Positions 6,414 to 9,860 of a stretch of DNA of 9,860 nucleotides are shown here, in pieces. A program made the translations under genes and the position numbers. The stretch is taken from the NCBI GenBank assembly GCA_964581455.1, contig CAZOOT010000122.1, positions 1 to 9,860 on the forward strand, in the 5' to 3' direction. Below the pieces are notes generated by a model. The model worked only from the letters and a program-made list of their open reading frames with translations, was not told the origin of the DNA and searched no databases. Numbering within the stretch: position 1 is the first letter of the stretch; the number at the start of each line of letters is the position of its first letter. The stretch is from VBAS01 sp964581455 (GTDB taxonomy: Bacteria > Bacteroidota > Bacteroidia > Chitinophagales > Chitinophagaceae).

Positions 6414-8836
6414 AATGCTTTTTTTTCAGGTTCTATTATTTTTTCTAAATAAACAGGAATACCGCTTTCTGTAAAACCCTGTACAGTTATCCTGTATCTT
6501 TTTGTTTTATCATTATTGTAAAAACTAACCCTTGATTTATCATTCACATCTCCGGGAGTCAGCAGGGGTTCCCATAGAAGCTGGTCCCTTGTATCTGTTC
6601 CTGAAGGCGAAATAAAATTATCTGTATATTCCGGTGAAAAGAATTTCTTCATCGCATCATATCCTTTTATTGTACTTCCTGGTAACGAAGGTTGGGTATT
6701 TACTGATCTCAAATCACCCCGGTTTGTATATATAGCAATTACTCCACCCCCGCCACCAAATGCAACACCAACAACAGGCCCTTTTATTACTTTTATCATG
6801 GCAATATCATTTATGGAATATGAACTCAACATATCTGGCGAAACAGTCATTTCGTCCACTACCACTGTTGCCTGCGATGCCCTTATATATGGAACCAATT
6901 GTCCCGAACTGTTCAATTGAATCTGTAGCCCCGCAACTCTCCCTTGTAACCAGTATAAAATATTGGTATATCCTTGGGCATTTTGCTCTTCATTAATAAA
7001 ATCAAAAACTGTTTCTGATTCACTTCTGAAGGCTGCTGAACTAAGTTTATTATTCAATTCTTCTTTTACTGATTTTATTTTTGATCGTATGATCACTTCC
7101 TGAAGGGATTTATATTTTTCGTCAAAATCCTTTTCCATTTTTAATGACTTTACAGAACTGGCCACCCAATCAGGTCTGTTATTGGAAATAGTGTTTGAAA
7201 CTAATATATAAGGACTCTCTGGTAAAGGCAGGCTATATGGTAAAAAATGATTTTTTCTTTCAAAACTTATATCAATAAAACCGGCACTCCTTTTTTTAGA
7301 ATTGGTTTGATAATAAACTTTCAGTTCATTGTTAAAAGCAAGGTTTTCAATCATAAGAGTTCCCGAGCTATCAGTCCGGGCCTGCATGATCTGATATGTT
7401 GAGTCAGGGAAATACAGAAACAAGTTCACCTCTTCATTTGGTTTTAATTTTTTCCCGCTTTTAACTGTGCCAGTATAGGATAGATAATTATGGGGGAAAT
7501 ATTGGATAACAGGGAATTTGTCCTTCAGAACTTCATTCCAATTATATCGTTCCCATTTTTCAGAAATCAAAACAGCATCCAGTGCTTTTATTTTATTTTC
7601 TTCAGCATGGTTAAAATATCCAGCTGCATTTTGAGGCGGATTTATCAGGTCAGAACTAAGCCATAGATAGCTTAGTAAGTTTTCTTCTTTCATAGAAGAT
7701 TCCATTTCTGCATCTGTAACCGACAATGCATAACTTGTCCAGTTTATTGAATCAACTTTTATTACCAATTCATTTTTTTCCCTTGGTTCTGTGATGGGAT
7801 TAAACTGATCAATTACCGAACTGTCATAATACAACTGTGAAGGATTCAAAAAAACAAGCCGTTCAGCTTCTGGTTCATTCTGAGTATTAAATACAGTAAG
7901 GTGCAGTATGCCATTCGGAGGGTAATGAACAGGTATTTTAAATGATAATTCAGATTTGATATTTGTAAACTTCGAATAAAATATCATCTGGTTCTGAATA
8001 TCACCAACAATGCTGTATCCGGTGCCATTATCTTTTACATTATGAAAACGGAGATCTACTTTTACAGAATCAATTACATTTTCAACGGATATAGCAACAC
8101 CGCTGTTCCTGGTCACCGGCAGGGCGGCAGATTTTTTGTTTCCAGCTTCATCAGTCACTGTGACAAAGTATTTTTTTTGTTCTTCCGGAGTAAATAAGAA
8201 AATTGCCACGTTCTTATCCAGGGATTTAAATGTTTTAATTTTTTCAGATGAATTATTTTCTTCATATATATATCCGCTCCATTTTTCTGGCAGGATGCCT
8301 GCTGAGAACAACCTGACAGCAACTTTAGATTCCTGTCCCGTGATAAGGTTACCGCCTTCAGGAAAAGCTTTCACATTCCATTCAGTTTTTTTTAATTGAA
8401 GTTGTTTTTGAGAAGCGGGATTATAAACAGGGACAGGTCGGATAAATTGAAATGATTCATTAAAGTTTTGCATCCATCTGGTATAGGCTCTTATATAGTA
8501 AACATCTTCCGGCAGTTTATTTTGCAGTTCAATACTTCCCTGTGCTGATCCAAATTGAATCGGGTAAAGCTTTGCAGCAATTATTTTTTTTTCAGAATTA
8601 TATAATTCTACATAAAGGGTTGTTGAGAGATTAACCAATTCATATTGGGAAATTACAAAGGCTTTAAACATCATTGTTTCCCCTGCTAAATAGGCCGGCT
8701 TATTCATCCACAGGTAAACTTTCTCTTGCGGATAATTTGCATGAAATTTTTTTAAAGCTTCAACAAGAGATAATTGAGAAAAAGAATTAGTAATGAATAA
8801 AATCAGGAACAAGGTGATTTGAAAAATAATTTTCAT
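6410..8836 (-). CDS. Exported macroglobulin-like protein with TonB plug domain, no barrel
   Basis: An 808-aa exported protein. Its type I signal peptide (MKIIFQITLFLILFITNSFS) is likely cut before Gln21. Residues about 35-135 resemble an alpha-2-macroglobulin MG2 domain (EKVYLWMNKPAYLAGETMMF, then VYYIRAYTRWMQN). Beta-sandwich-like regions follow to about 450. Residues 453-520 look like a carboxypeptidase-regulatory-type beta-sandwich (YTGTVKSGKKL, TDSSGTLMI). About 605-706 is a TonB-dependent receptor plug domain (YWLQGRVAGLQIQ, VVVDEMTV, INDIAMIKVIKGP, then a five-Gly run and VIAIYTNRG). Only about 100 residues remain after the plug, so there is no room for the 22-strand receptor barrel. 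Such MG2-plus-plug proteins occur widely in Bacteroidota; I know of no established function. It probably works in the periplasm or on the outer membrane. ATG 8836 fits the signal peptide. The gene lies just downstream of the queA terminator. Confidence 0.85.
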   Translation of the reverse strand: MKIIFQITLFLILFITNSFSQLSLVEALKKFHANYPQEKVYLWMNKPAYLAGETMMFKAFVISQYELVNLSTTLYVELYNSEKKIIAAKLYPIQFGSAQGSIELQNKLPEDVYYIRAYTRWMQNFNESFQFIRPVPVYNPASQKQLQLKKTEWNVKAFPEGGNLITGQESKVAVRLFSAGILPEKWSGYIYEENNSSEKIKTFKSLDKNVAIFLFTPEEQKKYFVTVTDEAGNKKSAALPVTRNSGVAISVENVIDSVKVDLRFHNVKDNGTGYSIVGDIQNQMIFYSKFTNIKSELSFKIPVHYPPNGILHLTVFNTQNEPEAERLVFLNPSQLYYDSSVIDQFNPITEPREKNELVIKVDSINWTSYALSVTDAEMESSMKEENLLSYLWLSSDLINPPQNAAGYFNHAEENKIKALDAVLISEKWERYNWNEVLKDKFPVIQYFPHNYLSYTGTVKSGKKLKPNEEVNLFLYFPDSTYQIMQARTDSSGTLMIENLAFNNELKVYYQTNSKKRSAGFIDISFERKNHFLPYSLPLPESPYILVSNTISNNRPDWVASSVKSLKMEKDFDEKYKSLQEVIIRSKIKSVKEELNNKLSSAAFRSESETVFDFINEEQNAQGYTNILYWLQGRVAGLQIQLNSSGQLVPYIRASQATVVVDEMTVSPDMLSSYSINDIAMIKVIKGPVVGVAFGGGGGVIAIYTNRGDLRSVNTQPSLPGSTIKGYDAMKKFFSPEYTDNFISPSGTDTRDQLLWEPLLTPGDVNDKSRVSFYNNDKTKRYRITVQGFTESGIPVYLEKIIEPEKKAF

Positions 8837-8862
8837 TCCGTTTTGATTTTAAAACTTAAGAT

Positions 8863-8898
8863 AATAAGTAAACCCCGTAATTACGGGGTTTACTTATT
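8863..8898. terminator. Perfect 36-bp palindrome, queA terminator
   Basis: The 18 bases at 8863-8880 are exactly the reverse complement of 8881-8898, centred on GTAA/TTAC, with an ACCCC/GGGGT core and AT-rich bases at the foot. It lies 18 bases after the queA stop on the minus strand. In that direction the right arm plus TTATTATCTTAAGTTTT gives a U-rich tail. In the plus direction six T's follow (8897-8902), so it could work both ways. Only 26 bases remain between it and the ATG at 8836. Confidence 0.85.
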
Positions 8899-8916
8899 TT
8901 TTAAGAAATATTTTTT

Positions 8917-9860
8917 TTAGATCACCAGCATCGCATCTCCATAACTGAAGAAGCGATATTTATCTTTTATCGCTTTTTTATAAGCTTCGATGGCCAGGTC
9001 ATAACCGGCAAAAGCACAGGTCATGATCAATAAACTTGTTTTGGGCAGATGAAAGTTTGTAACCAGGGAATCTGCAATATTAAAATCATAAGGAGGATGA
9101 ATAAACATATTGGTCCAGCCTTCGGATGGCTTCAGTAATTTCTGGGCAGTAAATGAAGATTCTACAGCCCGCATGGTCGTTGTTCCTACAGAGCAAATAC
9201 GGTGTCCGTATTCTTTTGCCCGGTTTACAATTTTGCATGCAGTTTCATCTATTTGATAGTATTCTGCATCCATTTTATGCTTGCTCAGGTCTTCCACTTC
9301 AATAGGTCTGAAAGTACCCAGTCCTGTATGAAGAGTAACTTCAGCAAAACGAACTCCCTGGATCTCTAAACGCTTTATCAACTCGCGGCTAAAATGCAAA
9401 CCGCCGGATGGGGCTGCAACAGCTCCTTCATGTTTTGCATAAACTGTTTGATATCTTTCCCTGTCTTCTTCATCAGGTTTACGTTTAATATATTTTGGTA
9501 AAGGTGTTTCACCTAATTTTTCCAGCATAGCTCTGAATTCTTCTTCTGAATTTTCCCAGAGGAACCGGATTGTACGACCACGGCTTGTTGTATTGTCAAT
9601 TACTTCGGCTACCAGTTCTTCTTGCTCGCCAAAATAAAGTTTATTACCCACCCTGATTTTTCTTGCGGGATCAACAATCACATCCCAAAGACGGTTTGTC
9701 TTGTTCAGTTCACGAAGCAGGAATACTTCAATTTTTGCTCCTGTTTGTTCCTTTCGTCCGTACATGCGGGCGGGGAACACTTTTGTGTTATTTACTACAA
9801 ACACATCTTTGTCATCAATATATTCCATGATTTCCCGAAAGTGTTTGTTTTCCATCTTTC
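8917..9860 (-). CDS. queA: S-adenosylmethionine:tRNA ribosyltransferase-isomerase QueA (5' end beyond window)
   Basis: QueA transfers the ribosyl part of S-adenosylmethionine to 7-aminomethyl-7-deazaguanine in tRNA position 34, giving epoxyqueuosine in the Asp, Asn, His and Tyr tRNAs. The visible 313 codons hold the family's conserved blocks. Numbered from the Met at 9855, these are DDKDVFVVNNTKVFPAR (14-30), WDVIVDPARKIRVG (57-70), GETPLPKYIKR (115-125), HEGAVAAPSGGLHFS (142-156), LHTGLGTFRPIEVED (175-189), VGTTTMRAVES (223-233), TNFHLPKTSLL (266-276) and the C-terminal YRFFSYGDAMLVI. The frame continues upstream of 9855 with AAG (Lys), so that Met is internal. Compared with the usual length near 350 aa, about 35-40 N-terminal residues lie beyond the right edge. 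The C-terminus is complete. A strong hairpin terminator follows the stop. Confidence 0.96.
   Translation of the reverse strand, partial: KMENKHFREIMEYIDDKDVFVVNNTKVFPARMYGRKEQTGAKIEVFLLRELNKTNRLWDVIVDPARKIRVGNKLYFGEQEELVAEVIDNTTSRGRTIRFLWENSEEEFRAMLEKLGETPLPKYIKRKPDEEDRERYQTVYAKHEGAVAAPSGGLHFSRELIKRLEIQGVRFAEVTLHTGLGTFRPIEVEDLSKHKMDAEYYQIDETACKIVNRAKEYGHRICSVGTTTMRAVESSFTAQKLLKPSEGWTNMFIHPPYDFNIADSLVTNFHLPKTSLLIMTCAFAGYDLAIEAYKKAIKDKYRFFSYGDAMLVI

Noticed and set aside
6402..6426. Possible lysC terminator (AAGC/GCTT stem before a T run)
   Set aside because: The stem is only four base pairs with an 11-base loop, too weak to list as a terminator despite the T run.
6760..8399. Short plus-strand frames at 6760-6996 and 8136-8399
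   Set aside because: They are antisense to the 808-residue plug protein and show no signal peptide, domain or promoter of their own.
1157..9860. mnmA and queA as one tRNA wobble-modification cluster
   Set aside because: They are about 6.6 kb apart with plus-strand genes and terminators between them, and they modify different bases in different tRNAs. Their presence in one window looks coincidental.

Overview
The window looks like ordinary chromosomal backbone from a member of the Bacteroidota, most likely near the Chitinophagaceae. This placement is inferred from several things: short signal peptides with Gln just after the predicted cleavage site, lipoproteins with L-x-x-C lipoboxes, no Shine-Dalgarno sequences, promoter -7 boxes of the TAnnTTTG type, and a plug-domain/macroglobulin-like secreted protein of a kind typical of the phylum. 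I see no mobile element, CRISPR array, tRNA, rRNA or phage gene.

Layout, left to right. At 1-78 (minus) is only the signal peptide of an exported protein that runs off the left edge. At 154-927 (minus) is an uncharacterised lipoprotein. At 1157-2269 (minus) is mnmA, the tRNA 2-thiouridylase, with its own promoter and a terminator. At 2446-3039 (minus) is a lipoprotein with a short collagen-like Gly-X-Y stretch. A 307-bp AT-rich divergent region follows. Then come three plus-strand genes: ssb (3347-3763), a Ldh-family (malate/L-lactate dehydrogenase type) oxidoreductase (3853-4938) and lysC aspartate kinase (5091-6413). Converging on lysC, with overlapping stop codons, is an 808-residue exported protein with a macroglobulin-like N-terminal half and a TonB-receptor plug domain but no beta-barrel (6410-8836, minus). 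At the right edge is queA (8917 to beyond 9860, minus), missing its N-terminus.

The genes mostly look like separate transcription units. Strong hairpins follow mnmA, ssb and queA, and recognisable -7 boxes precede mnmA, ssb, lysC and probably the left-edge gene. Two genes act on the tRNA wobble position (mnmA on U34, queA on G34), but they are about 6.6 kb apart and not in one operon. Three start sites need care. In mnmA, ssb and the Ldh-family gene the longest open frame begins at an upstream TTG that is almost certainly not used; in mnmA it lies inside the promoter and in Ldh it runs through the ssb terminator.

I found no convincing undescribed multi-gene system. The most unusual items are the barrel-less plug protein, the 36-bp perfect palindrome between queA and that gene, the double hairpin at the ssb 3' end, and the small repeat cluster ahead of the left-edge gene.
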